A stretch of 64,000 nt of DNA from Halobacillus_B rhizosphaerae (GTDB lineage Bacteria; Bacillota; Bacilli; Bacillales; Halobacillaceae), in assembly GCF_046719735.1 (NCBI RefSeq), contig NZ_JAUTWQ010000006.1, positions 186,001 to 250,000 on the forward strand. The letters are read 5' to 3'. Position numbers and translations under genes: made by a program. Of this stretch, positions 52,568 to 60,800 are shown in pieces. Under the pieces are notes generated by a model. The model was given only the letters and a program-made list of their open reading frames with translations, was not told the origin of the DNA and searched no databases. Each line of letters opens with the position of its first letter. Positions within the stretch are counted from its first letter, which is position 1.

Positions 52568-52771
52568 TTATTCATCCCATTTCAAAAGTTCAGCAATTAC
52601 GTCAGAGCTACCTGGTAACAATAATAATGCTAATGACATTACTATAAGCGCAATACCAATTACAAATAGAAAAATTACTATTTTAACTGAACGAGGCACA
52701 TCCTTTTTAAGTGCTCCAATTACAGTTAGTATAATTCCGATAACGAGTAAGAATAAGTAATAAAATCCCAT
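52568..52771 (-). CDS. Small two-helix membrane protein
   Basis: The 67-residue protein starts at ATG 52771, with GAGGAG 7 nt upstream; an ATG 15 nt earlier overlaps that site. Two hydrophobic helices (FYYLFLLVIGIILTVIGAL and VIFLFVIGIALIVMSLALLL) flank a basic loop (KKDVPRSVK). No family is recognised. It has its own terminator. Confidence 0.65.
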   Translation of the reverse strand: MGFYYLFLLVIGIILTVIGALKKDVPRSVKIVIFLFVIGIALIVMSLALLLLPGSSDVIAELLKWDE

Positions 52772-52965
52772 CAAGACACTCCTCATAATTTTTTCATCTT
52801 TAAAGAATATGTTCAGATAGTTAAAAAAAAAGTTTAATAGTTATTTGGGTAATTTAGATAATGACATCCATATGCTAATGTAAAAAGGCGAATACTCTTC
52901 TAATTAACCGCCCCAGGTTTTATAAGACTTGAGACCGACATAAATATTAGCCCTAGAAGATAATC

Positions 52966-53314
52966 CTAAATTCTTATTGTATTTACTTTCACCTTTAATC
53001 CAATTGCAAAAGATATAAAAAAACGCTCAGCAAGTCCACCATTTGAAGTAGGCAAATAAATACTTGAAACCTTATCTTCACTTAGCTGTTCTTCTAGAGA
53101 TTCTAAAAGCATAGATCCCCATCCTTTTCTTTGTATATCATTGTTAATACACAATTCAGCAATATAAAAAAACAAACCCCTGTAGCGTTCTCTTCTTGTT
53201 TCTACCAATGAACCCAACTAGTTCACTACCTTGATATAACGTTAATCCTAAAATGAAAGACTTAATTTGAAGATATAATAGAGATCTCTTATGGGAGATT
53301 ACCCCAATACATTC
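52966..53314 (-). pseudogene. Decayed GNAT acetyltransferase
   Basis: One frame encodes SFILGLTLYQGSELVGFIG, a GNAT strand pair. Near 53205 the reading shifts to RERYRGLFFYIAELCINNDI, then QRKGWGSMLLESLEEQL (acetyl-CoA motif A) and YLPTSNGGLAERFF. The start of the gene is missing and the frame is broken at least once. It is a remnant of a single acetyltransferase gene. Confidence 0.65.
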
Positions 53315-53720
53315 ATTCAAGAGATATAGAAATTCCAACCACTTGATCAGAATAAACAATCATTTCACTCATTTTTGTCTTTACTTCAGGATTAGAAAAA
53401 GGCTTAATGATTGCATTTTTTATGTGAATTGGGGCGGAAACATTAAAAGCATTCATGTCATCTGAAAGCTCTGCCAACTCTTCTTCGAATTGAGCGAGTC
53501 CATATTCAATAAAAGTCTGTTTATGTTCATCTGATTGAAACAAATTAATAGAACCTTCTATAATTGATGTATGAGTATGTATTAATAATTTACCTTCTTT
53601 GTTTTTTATATCATCTTCGGCGATTTCTCCATTAGAAAGCTTATCTTTCAAGTCTGCCAAATGTGTTGTCATAGCTTTTTTATAATCCAAAGCATTATTT
53701 AAATTTTTGATTTTCCACAT
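53313..53720 (-). CDS. Hypothetical 135-residue protein
   Basis: The ATG at 53720 has an AAAGGGGGAAG site. The protein is soluble and helical in its first part (KKAMTTHLADLKDKLSNGEI), with a central IHTHTSIIEGSINLFQSDEH and an acidic second half. No family is recognised. The downstream GNAT remnant begins at its stop codon. Confidence 0.55.
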   Translation of the reverse strand: MWKIKNLNNALDYKKAMTTHLADLKDKLSNGEIAEDDIKNKEGKLLIHTHTSIIEGSINLFQSDEHKQTFIEYGLAQFEEELAELSDDMNAFNVSAPIHIKNAIIKPFSNPEVKTKMSEMIVYSDQVVGISISLE

Positions 53721-54069
53721 AAGACTTCCCCCTTTAAATTAATAGGATATCTTTACATCTCCCCACCCATAAACCATTCTTCATTTTCTCAAAATTATCT
53801 AGTACACTCACCATTTTTCGTGGGATTTCATAAATCATTCCTAAATTAAAAATGATAGGTATCTCGGAATCAAGTCTTCCATTATCCTGCCATAAACGTT
53901 AAGAAGAGGACAACTCCTTTAATTCAGAATTGCCACAGTTAACGTAAGACTCAAATTCGAGACATCTCTTACCATTCTTTCACTTTTGAACCTGTTAATT
54001 ATCTTCATAAATCAACATCAGTTACACCTCACATATAATGTACTATTAAGAGTATCGGAGGTGGAACTC
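53721..54069. other. Intergenic region
   Basis: AT-rich sequence between divergent genes. An in-frame ATG upstream of the L,D-transpeptidase (53986) has no ribosome site. No other feature is convincing. Confidence 0.5.
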
Positions 54070-54564
54070 ATGCTCCATACAGTCAAAACAGGTGAAACTC
54101 TTTTTCAAATTTCTCTAGATTACCGAACACTCCTTCAGGCAATTATCCAAGCAAACCCAACGATCAACCCAAATTTGATCTATCCCGGACAACAAATTTG
54201 GATCCCCGGTTTCCCTGACCCGAATGAGATTCCATATAAAATTGATATATCACTAAATCAGCGTAAGCTACGACTTTACAGCAATGGAGCCTTACAAAAA
54301 GAATACCCAATTGCTGTAGGTAAAATGCTTAGCACTACCCCTGTCGGCACCTATATTATTGTGAATAAGGCACCTAATCCTGGAGGACCTTTCGGCACCA
54401 TGTGGATGAGTCTGTCTAAACAGCATTATGGCATCCATGGAACGAACAATCCGAGTTCGATAGGCAAAGCAGTGTCTCACGGGTGCATTCGGATGTATAA
54501 TCATGACGTTGAGGAGCTTGCCCGCATAATTCCACTGGGAACTCCCGTTACCATTCATCCCTAG
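54070..54564 (+). CDS. ykuD: LysM-containing L,D-transpeptidase (YkuD type)
   Basis: The 164-residue protein begins with a LysM domain (about 2-46; HTVKTGETLFQISLDY, INPNLIYPGQQIWIPG). It is followed by a YkuD catalytic domain with the motif HGTNNPSSIGKAVSHGCIRM, catalytic Cys139 and His137. This is the size and order of Bacillus YkuD, which makes 3-3 cross-links in peptidoglycan and is linked to the spore. No signal peptide is visible, also as in YkuD. GGAGGTGG precedes ATG 54070. Confidence 0.92.
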   Translation: MLHTVKTGETLFQISLDYRTLLQAIIQANPTINPNLIYPGQQIWIPGFPDPNEIPYKIDISLNQRKLRLYSNGALQKEYPIAVGKMLSTTPVGTYIIVNKAPNPGGPFGTMWMSLSKQHYGIHGTNNPSSIGKAVSHGCIRMYNHDVEELARIIPLGTPVTIHP

Positions 54565-54598
54565 CTGTTGAAGATTATCTATGGCCGGCCATTCTTGC

Positions 54599-54751
54599 TT
54601 AAGTAAATACTGAGGGGTTTAACGAGTGAGTACCCCCTGTAAAAAAAGAGGTTACGGTTTCATCAGCCGGTACTCCTGCAACAAACTGTTCATCGTATAG
54701 CGATAGTGTCGGGGAAGCGCGGATATGCAAATTCAAATAGTTAATCGGTTC
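54599..54751 (-). pseudogene. Possible gene remnant with protein-like sequence
   Basis: A 50-codon frame reads EPINYLNLHIRASPTLSLYD, EQFVAGVPADETVTSFF and a stop, with natural-looking composition. It is preceded by an in-frame TAG and has no start. It may be the end of a lost gene. The family is unknown. Confidence 0.25.
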
Positions 54752-54774
54752 CTAAAACGTTATGAAGGAACCGA
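54745..54774 (+). terminator. Hairpin, possible terminator
   Basis: TCGGTTCCT and AGGAACCGA form a 9-bp stem followed by ATTTTC. No clear gene lies just upstream except the L,D-transpeptidase, 180 nt away. Confidence 0.4.
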
Positions 54775-54899
54775 ATTTTCATCTCTCACTTTCCTTAACG
54801 CTTGTTCAACTAAAGCCCGAGTAGAGTTTATGTAAGACTTGATTTAAAGAAATCTTGATATTGGGGACCATAAACTATCAGATAGTTTACTAAGTAATA

Positions 54900-55358
54900 T
54901 TATAACTTCATCTTTAAACCTTCGTGTGTTGCTTTAAAACCTAAACTTTCATAAAATCTTAAAGCATCTGCTCTTTTTTTATCAGTAGTTAGTTGTACTA
55001 AATGACAACCACGTTCTTCTGCCCTCTGAATTGCCCATTTTATGAGTTTAGTTCCTATACCCTTACCTCTTACAGAAGCTGATGTTCTTACTCCTTCAAT
55101 AGTAGCTCTCCAGCCACCTTGATGTGTTATATATGGAGTGAAAGTAATTTGTTGTACTCCAATCACTTCATTCTTTTCACAAGCCACTATTAGCTCGTTA
55201 TTAGGGTCAGCTATAATAGCCTCAAAAGCTCTCATGTAACTATTAGGTAGTGGATGTTCATACCGCTCACGTTTACTTCCCAAAACATCATCAGCAAGCA
55301 TTGCAACGATACTCTCTAAATCTTTTTCAGCAGCCAATCTAAAATTTATTTCTCCCAT
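54900..55358 (-). CDS. GNAT-family N-acetyltransferase
   Basis: The 152-residue protein starts at ATG 55358 (AGGGGGG 5 nt upstream; an adjacent ATG at 55361 is the alternative). It has the GNAT strands VIGVQQITFTPYI, motif A (VRTSASVRGKGIGTKLIKWA) and motif B (DALRFYESLGFKATHEGL). This resembles many single-domain acetyltransferases of Firmicutes acting on small amines. The substrate cannot be given. Confidence 0.85.
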   Translation of the reverse strand: MGEINFRLAAEKDLESIVAMLADDVLGSKRERYEHPLPNSYMRAFEAIIADPNNELIVACEKNEVIGVQQITFTPYITHQGGWRATIEGVRTSASVRGKGIGTKLIKWAIQRAEERGCHLVQLTTDKKRADALRFYESLGFKATHEGLKMKL

Positions 55359-55546
55359 CATTTCCCCCCTAATTAATAAACCTATTATAACTTTCAATCC
55401 TAGCTATAAGTTAATTAAAAACAAGTAGATTTTCTTATCCAACTCTACCGTCTTTTACTCTAAAATGAGAAGGCTGATCCAGAAACCTTTTGCTACATAT
55501 CTTTGTTGCAGATGAGCCCCGGTTACTTAAATAAGAAAATGATTAT

Positions 55547-56025
55547 TTACGGATTATCATTTGGTTTAGACCAACTTTTCAGACCTTCCATAGTTCTTTC
55601 AATATCGTCCATATCCCCTTTTCCAAGTGTATTATCAAATTTATCTGATAATATCATTTTAATTTTTGCGAGCCTATGAGTCACTTTCCACTCATCTATA
55701 AAATGGGTTGTTTCTTTTTCATACTCAGCTCTATGTTTTGCTTCACCATCCTCTAATAATCTTTCTCCGTAGTAAGAACCCATATTGTGTAATGAAATTA
55801 AAATAAGCTCAATCTCTTTTAACGTCTAGATTATTTCTTCTCCTGAATATGTTACGCTTTTATTTTTTTCTAACACCATGAACACTCCTAAGAGTTCTTT
55901 TGGGGCTTTTAGTAAAGATCACTCTATCATCAACACTCCCTTTAACTTCAATAATAATGGGGCAATGTCCTTCTTGAACATTAGCACCCGTTAGTTTAAT
56001 AGTCCCCAGTATATAAACGTGTCAT
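55547..56025 (-). pseudogene. Hypothetical gene broken by frameshift and amber codon
   Basis: Protein-like sequence can be followed across frames: ANVQEGHCPIIIEVKG then SVDDRVIFTKSPK; after a shift near 55905, KELLGVFMVLEKNKS then VTYSGEEII; an in-frame TAG at 55829-55827; then TLKEIELILISLHNMGSYYG and KAEYEKET-type helical sequence to the stop at 55547. The pieces make sense only as one gene. The last 78 codons could still be translated from ATG 55783, but that ATG has no ribosome site. The family is not recognised. Confidence 0.6.
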
Positions 56026-56113
56026 ATTCCCATCTTTCTACACATAGTCCAAAATTTAAATTAGACTCAATTATAATAAAATCCATACGTCCAATTATTA
56101 TCCGAATATTACT

Positions 56114-56149
56114 TTGACAGGTAGAGTAATATAGATTATGATTACTCTA
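56114..56149 (+). promoter_or_regulatory. Promoter and PadR operator
   Basis: TTGACA (56114-56119) and TATGAT (56137-56142) are 17 bp apart. The dyad TAGAGTAAT (56122-56130) / ATTACTCTA (56141-56149) fills the spacer and -10, an ideal place for autorepression by the PadR protein encoded next. Confidence 0.7.
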
Positions 56150-56183
56150 TCAGATAGAATAGTCCAAACAAGGAAGTGACAAC

Positions 56184-56507
56184 ATGATTCGAAGCGATAT
56201 CATTCGCGGACATTTGGATTCGATTATTTTGCGGCTGGTGGATGAACAGGACCGCTATGGGTACGAAATTTCAAAGGAAATCAGCATTCGTACAAATGAT
56301 CGATTCCAAATTAAAGAAGCAACATTGTACGCCGTCTTTCAGCGGCTGGTAAAAAAAGACCTCATCGAATCGTACTACGGCGATTTTTCTCAAGGAGGCA
56401 AAAGAAAATATTACAGAATCACCTCTCTCGGACGTGCTTACTTGAAAGAACTGGTGTCAGAATGGAAAGAAACAAAAGAAATTGTCGACTTATTTATGGA
56501 GGGATAA
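56184..56507 (+). CDS. PadR-family transcriptional regulator
   Basis: The 107-residue protein is a PadR winged helix: IRGHLDSIILRLVDEQDRYG then YEISKEI, KEATLYAVFQRLVKKDLIES, and GGKRKYYRITSLGRAYLKEL. It is a short PadR (subfamily 2) type with one dimerisation helix. AAGGAAG precedes ATG 56184. It is followed after 2 nt by a HAAS (DUF1700) gene, the usual partner of PadR regulators, and probably represses its own operon through the dyad at 56122-56149. Confidence 0.9.
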   Translation: MIRSDIIRGHLDSIILRLVDEQDRYGYEISKEISIRTNDRFQIKEATLYAVFQRLVKKDLIESYYGDFSQGGKRKYYRITSLGRAYLKELVSEWKETKEIVDLFMEG

Positions 56508-56509
56508 TC

Positions 56510-56911
56510 ATGAAGCGATTAAATGATCATGTGGATGAATTATTTAAGGAAGTACCCGAAAGCGAACAAAAGGAAGCCATTAAAGAAGAAGTAATAGAAA
56601 ATCTTGAGGAAAAAGTTCATGACTTAATGGCTCAAGGAAAAGAGGAAGAAGATGCGATTAATAAAGCCATTGTGGAATTTGGGGATATTAGCGATCTCCG
56701 TGCAGAGTTAGGCGTCAAACCTACTAATAAGAAGAAAAGTTTTAAGAAAGAAAATCTTTGGTATTCGGTCTGGGGTGCTGCCTTAATCATCGCGCTATTT
56801 CTATTTACTAATTTTTATTACAGCCCAGATACAATTTGGTTTGTCTACCCTACTTTTGCCATCCTATGGTGGCCGTTAACCATGTATTTCAGCTATGTCA
56901 GGTCAAAATAA
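56510..56911 (+). CDS. HAAS (DUF1700) domain membrane protein with one WWP module
   Basis: The 133-residue protein starts at ATG 56510 behind GGAGGG. Residues 1-68 form a helical HAAS/permease-prefix domain (HVDELFKEVPESEQKEAIKE, EEDAINKAIVEFGDISDL). Two membrane helices follow with a loop FYYSPDTIWFVYPTFAILWW (Asn101, Trp110), the same module repeated four times in the next gene. HAAS proteins are co-encoded with PadR regulators and are thought to pass signals from the membrane. It probably forms a complex with the next protein. Confidence 0.8.
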   Translation: MKRLNDHVDELFKEVPESEQKEAIKEEVIENLEEKVHDLMAQGKEEEDAINKAIVEFGDISDLRAELGVKPTNKKKSFKKENLWYSVWGAALIIALFLFTNFYYSPDTIWFVYPTFAILWWPLTMYFSYVRSK

Positions 56912-56924
56912 GGGAGGGAAAACT

Positions 56925-57557
56925 ATGAAAACACCGTCTATCAGTTTTGCTATGGCAGGCGCCACATTATCTATTGCCTTTTTTATCATTGTTAATTACT
57001 TAACGAGCCCGCAGCACCTTTGGTTCTACTATCCCTGCTTAGCCGTTCTGCTGTGGCCGATCACTGTATTTGGTATTAAAAAAGGAAGTCATCAGCAGCT
57101 CGCCTGCTTTTACAGCGCTGTTTTAATCGCCTTTCTCATCATCGAAAATTTTCTTGAAACACCTGAATACCCATGGTTCTTATATGGGGTCTTCCCTATC
57201 CTTTGGTGGCCCATTCTTGCTTCCCTTGGCGAAAAGTCCAAGTACCTCTTAACTGCTTTGATTGGAAGTTCCAGTATTATTCTTTATTACATCTTATTAA
57301 ATGTTCTTCTTTCGCCTGGCTATCCTTGGTTTATATTTCCGGCATTTGCTGTACTTTGGTGGCCGCTTTCGATTTACCATGGGAAGCGAAAATCATTTAC
57401 CGCCTTTTCTTTCCATGGCACGATCTTGTTTACTGCATTTTTCATTGCGGTGAATGCTGTATCTACTCCCCATGAAATATGGGCAGTGTATCCAATCTTT
57501 TGTGTCCTCTGGTGGCCGCTCAGCATGTATTTCTTTGCTCCTAAAAAGAGAATATAA
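56925..57557 (+). CDS. Membrane protein of four exact 51-residue two-helix repeats
   Basis: The 210-residue protein starts at ATG 56925 behind GGGAGGG. It contains four copies of a module with the pattern N-x5-P-x3-W-x8-9-LWWP (module 1 has LLWP). The conserved Asn lies at 24, 75, 126 and 177 and the Trp at 33, 84, 135 and 186, a period of exactly 51 residues. Each unit has two membrane helices joined by an aromatic loop, resembling the bacterial 2TM domain. The preceding HAAS protein ends in a fifth copy. Eight helices in total are expected. Function unknown; PadR-controlled. Confidence 0.75.
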   Translation: MKTPSISFAMAGATLSIAFFIIVNYLTSPQHLWFYYPCLAVLLWPITVFGIKKGSHQQLACFYSAVLIAFLIIENFLETPEYPWFLYGVFPILWWPILASLGEKSKYLLTALIGSSSIILYYILLNVLLSPGYPWFIFPAFAVLWWPLSIYHGKRKSFTAFSFHGTILFTAFFIAVNAVSTPHEIWAVYPIFCVLWWPLSMYFFAPKKRI

Positions 57558-57611
57558 ACCAATGCAAAGTTGCTTAAGCTGAAGAAATCACTCCTGCAAA
57601 GGTTACGTATG

Positions 57612-57655
57612 AAAAAAAAGACAGCCCTCCATGTAAGGAAGCGCCTGTCTTTTTT
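57612..57655. terminator. Bidirectional terminator after the PadR operon
   Basis: An A-run and GACAG on the left pair with CTGTC and a T-run on the right. It serves the operon (+) and the small gene ending at 57699 (-). Confidence 0.75.
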
Positions 57656-57698
57656 GTTCGTTTCTCTTCATCTGCGTCTATTCTTCTCAAATTATGAA

Positions 57699-57908
57699 TC
57701 AAGCTCCTGACTTAATTCGATCGTTCTTCTGCAACAGATCCAACGTTAAAAAATGATTTAATATAAATTGCCTGACTTCCCATTCCATAAGCTCATTCTC
57801 GCCATCCGTGAATTTTGATTGCTGATAAGAGTAGTTTCCAAATTGGGCTCGTGTTCCTGAAATCAGTTCTTCCATGACTTGGTTTGTTTTCTCCATATAA
57901 GTCATCAT
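57699..57908 (-). CDS. Small hypothetical protein
   Basis: The 69-residue soluble protein starts at ATG 57908 (AAGGGTGAAG just upstream; the adjacent ATG 57905 is the alternative). It is polar and helical (KTNQVMEELISGTRAQFGNY, ENELMEWEVRQFILNHFLTL) with no recognised domain. It lies alone before the terminator at 57612-57655. Confidence 0.5.
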   Translation of the reverse strand: MMTYMEKTNQVMEELISGTRAQFGNYSYQQSKFTDGENELMEWEVRQFILNHFLTLDLLQKNDRIKSGA

Positions 57909-58030
57909 CTTCACCCTTTCTAGCAACAGTATTGCCAGATTCGCAACCTTCTATAATCAAAGTTTTCACAAAATAAATCCATAGTTCGGTGATCTTACTG
58001 GAATAACCTCGGCTGCCGTTGATAGGCTAG

Positions 58031-60208
58031 TTAAATCTTTTGGAGCAACCCATTATTTATACAAACCTCAAGTAGTAATTCTTTATATCCGGCTTTCTCA
58101 AATTCAATCCCCAGTTGGTCGCCGCCATATTCTTTAATGACTCCGTGTCCGAATTTCCGATGAACCAGCTCCCGGCCGATTTCAATCTCATCCAGCTGCA
58201 GCAGGTTTTCATCCGATAAATCTGTGGCTGGTTGGGGCTGCTTCTTCACTCCGGCTGGCTCGATGATCTTCTTCACATTCGAGACGAACATCGATTCCAT
58301 GACGCGTTCATTTCCTTTGTAGTGGTAAGTGAGAAGTTCAAGTTTCGTTCGTGCTCGAGTCATTCCTACATAAAAGAGCCTTACTGATTCCTCCATAGGA
58401 CCGTATTCTTTATTCCGGTATTGATCCAAATCCTCTTTGGAAGGAACGACACCATTAATCAAATCAATCATAAACACTTTGTCGTACTCCAGCCCCTTGG
58501 CACTATGAAAGGTCGTTAAGGTGAGCTTGCTTTTATTCTTATTGAATTTCGACGTTTGAATGAGATTTTCCAGTTCCTTTAAGCGATCAGCGAACTCTTT
58601 TAATGAGCCAAGTCCTTCGGCAATCTTCTCCAGGGTATCGAGTATGCTGAACAAATGCTCTTTGTTGAACCCGAATTTCTCGCACATTTTCGTGACGGCA
58701 TGATCGTATCCAAGCTTCTCCCTGATCGTACGAATGGCTTTAATGGGCACCATGTCATTAATATCGCTGAACAGCTTTTTCGCTTTAGGAATGGCCTTCT
58801 GTTGATAAGGCTTGATCTCACTTTCCAGTAGAACGTCAAAAATCGATTGGTTCTTTTTATTATTTTTCAAGAAAACAATTTGCTGCTTCGAAATATAGGC
58901 ATTGAACTTAGTATGAATTCTTTCCAATATATCCACCCGGCGGTCATTATAAGAAAAACGCAGGAAGTTCAGCATATCCTCAACGATCCAGTGCTTGAAG
59001 AACTTTGCATCAATATCTTTCATATAAAAGTCGACCCCAGCTTTGTCTAGGCTGTCCGCAAGCGGGACGGCCGAAGAATTGTTTCTGTAAAGGATAGCGG
59101 CTTCCGTCCCTGCTTCCATCTTTCTAATTTCGCTCGTCACATAATCGAGCTGCTCCTCATAGTTTCGCAAAGTTTTAATCTCAATGGGCGTGCCGACAGG
59201 GTTCTCTGTAAACATTTCCTTCGGGTAGCGGTTATCATTGCGCTTAATGAATTGGTTGGAAGCTTTCACAATATCCTGAGTCGAACGGTAATTCTGCGAC
59301 ATCGTCATTACCGTCCCTGCTGGGTAGACTTTCTCAAACTGCAGGAGCTTAGTAACGTCTGCTCCCCGCCACATAAAGATTGACTGATCGTCGTCTGCGA
59401 CAATACACAAATTGTTTTGCGGCTGTGCTAACAGCTCGACAATTTCATGCTGTACGACAGAATTATCCTGACTCTCATCGGTCAATATGTACTCAAATTG
59501 CTGTTGATACGTTGATAATATGACAGGATCATCTATTAATATTTGGTGGCAGTACGTTAGCATATCATCAAAATCCAGCAGTAGTTTTTCTGCCCCTTGT
59601 TTCTTGAAACGCTCATAGGACTGATAGATTAATGCAGCGTTTTTCACACTGCACTGAACCTGATCCAAGCCTCCAGATTCGATCATTTTATTTTTTACAA
59701 AGCTAATATACGTCATGAGTTCGTCCATATCATCTTCCGTGATTTGGGCGCCGTTCTTATCTTCATAAAGTTTCTTCAAAATAAACTTCTTATGAAGAGG
59801 AACATTTGGACCATTCCAATCTTTTTTCAGCTCTTCGCTGCCGATGTTCCCTTCAATCAGCTGGAAATTCTGACCGTTTTCTTTCAAGCTTTCACGGACA
59901 ACTTTGAATGCGAAGCTGTGAATCGTGGAAAAATGGATTTTTTTAGGCGTTAATCCGGAAAAGAAGCGATCGAATCGGTCTGACATGTCCGCTGCCGAGG
60001 CGTTACTAAATGTAATCGCCATGATTTTGTCTGGGTCCACCTTTTTCTCCAATAGCAGGTAGCCGATTTTCATATTCAGTGTTGTGGTCTTCCCTGATCC
60101 TGGAGAGGCAAGCAGAAGTAACGGACCGTCTGAGTGTAAAACGGCCTGTTTCTGTACATCATTTAAGCGGACCCCTGTTCTCTCTTCCATTAGATTAAAG
60201 AAATCCAT
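58031..60208 (-). CDS. yjcD: UvrD/Rep-family ATP-dependent DNA helicase (YjcD-like)
   Basis: The 725-residue protein starts at ATG 60208 with GGGGGG 8 nt upstream; an upstream in-frame ATG would draw its N-terminus from the dispersed repeat. It has the superfamily 1A helicase motifs: Q motif LNDVQKQAVLHSDGPL, motif I ASPGSGKTTT, Ia ITFSNASAADMS, II/III IVADDDQSIFMWRGAD, IV TMSQNYRSTQDIV, V LTTFHSAKGLEYDKVFMIDL and VI LFYVGMTRARTKL. A C-terminal Tudor-like end (ELVHRKFGHGVIKEYGGDQL) is shared with PcrA. It unwinds DNA 3' to 5' in repair. The yjcD name is by resemblance. Confidence 0.9.
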   Translation of the reverse strand: MDFFNLMEERTGVRLNDVQKQAVLHSDGPLLLLASPGSGKTTTLNMKIGYLLLEKKVDPDKIMAITFSNASAADMSDRFDRFFSGLTPKKIHFSTIHSFAFKVVRESLKENGQNFQLIEGNIGSEELKKDWNGPNVPLHKKFILKKLYEDKNGAQITEDDMDELMTYISFVKNKMIESGGLDQVQCSVKNAALIYQSYERFKKQGAEKLLLDFDDMLTYCHQILIDDPVILSTYQQQFEYILTDESQDNSVVQHEIVELLAQPQNNLCIVADDDQSIFMWRGADVTKLLQFEKVYPAGTVMTMSQNYRSTQDIVKASNQFIKRNDNRYPKEMFTENPVGTPIEIKTLRNYEEQLDYVTSEIRKMEAGTEAAILYRNNSSAVPLADSLDKAGVDFYMKDIDAKFFKHWIVEDMLNFLRFSYNDRRVDILERIHTKFNAYISKQQIVFLKNNKKNQSIFDVLLESEIKPYQQKAIPKAKKLFSDINDMVPIKAIRTIREKLGYDHAVTKMCEKFGFNKEHLFSILDTLEKIAEGLGSLKEFADRLKELENLIQTSKFNKNKSKLTLTTFHSAKGLEYDKVFMIDLINGVVPSKEDLDQYRNKEYGPMEESVRLFYVGMTRARTKLELLTYHYKGNERVMESMFVSNVKKIIEPAGVKKQPQPATDLSDENLLQLDEIEIGRELVHRKFGHGVIKEYGGDQLGIEFEKAGYKELLLEVCINNGLLQKI

Positions 60209-60301
60209 CGTGGTGTCCCCCCTGTATAAAAATGAAAAATAGATTAGGTTGTGATAAAAGGAATTGCCCTCCTCTAAAGACGAACAATCAGGCAAGGGCA
60301 G

Positions 60302-60437
60302 TGGTTTACTCTGAAAGGCGCTCCGGAAATACATTCCGCTTTTCGCGGGCGGCTGGTTTGCCTCCTCGTGCTTTCGCACTCCGGGGTCATACCTATGCCT
60401 TCCTCCCGCAGAAGTCTACATGTATTTCCTACGCTGC
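60302..60437. repeat. Dispersed imperfect palindromic repeat, copy 3
   Basis: Same element: arms GGAAATACA (60325-60333) and TGTATTTCC (60421-60429), with the central hairpin GTGC-TTTC-GCAC intact. The outer flanks of copies 1 and 2 are not kept on the right. It lies upstream of the helicase gene, between divergent genes. Confidence 0.85.
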
Positions 60438-60523
60438 TTCTTGTTCCTAGTTCATCCCAGCAGCCTGATTAAGAAAATGGGAAACGTAAAACATCAAGAA
60501 ATCCATCATCATGCTGGGCAGAA

Positions 60524-60569
60524 AAACCCGAACCATGAAGACTTTTAAACTTCTTCATGGTTCGGGTTT
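60524..60569 (-). terminator. Minus-strand terminator in the helicase upstream region
   Basis: Perfect 17-bp arms (60524-60540 and 60553-60569) are followed on the minus strand by TTTTTC. It implies a minus-strand transcript coming from about 60.6-60.8 kb. Confidence 0.7.
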
Positions 60570-60616
60570 GATAATAGATGACAGACTTCTATCCTAGCCT
60601 CATCTGTGTATTTCAA

Positions 60617-60727
60617 TCAAACGTTCGGAACTACTTCAGTTCCATATCCTTTCCATATTATATCTCCTATGCCGGATGGAATCCACCTCATTTTTATCCT
60701 ATCCTCTGCCTTCTCTGTGTGGTCCAT
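60617..60727 (-). CDS. Possible 36-residue small protein
   Basis: A frame from ATG 60727 encodes DHTEKAEDRIKMRWIPSGIG, DIIWKGYGTEVVPNV and a stop. It lies just before a strong minus-strand terminator, which needs some transcript to end. The ribosome site is poor, so this is only a candidate. Confidence 0.25.
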   Translation of the reverse strand: MDHTEKAEDRIKMRWIPSGIGDIIWKGYGTEVVPNV

Positions 60728-60800
60728 CTCTGAATTCCATAAACCCTGTGATAAAATAGAAGAATCATAGAAGGAAGATCTAATTAGGAGTGAACTATAG

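Noticed and set aside
60209..60379. 57-residue N-terminal extension of the UvrD-like helicase
   Set aside because: It is encoded partly by the repeat element. GGGGGG 8 nt before ATG 60208 and the usual helicase N-terminus define the start.
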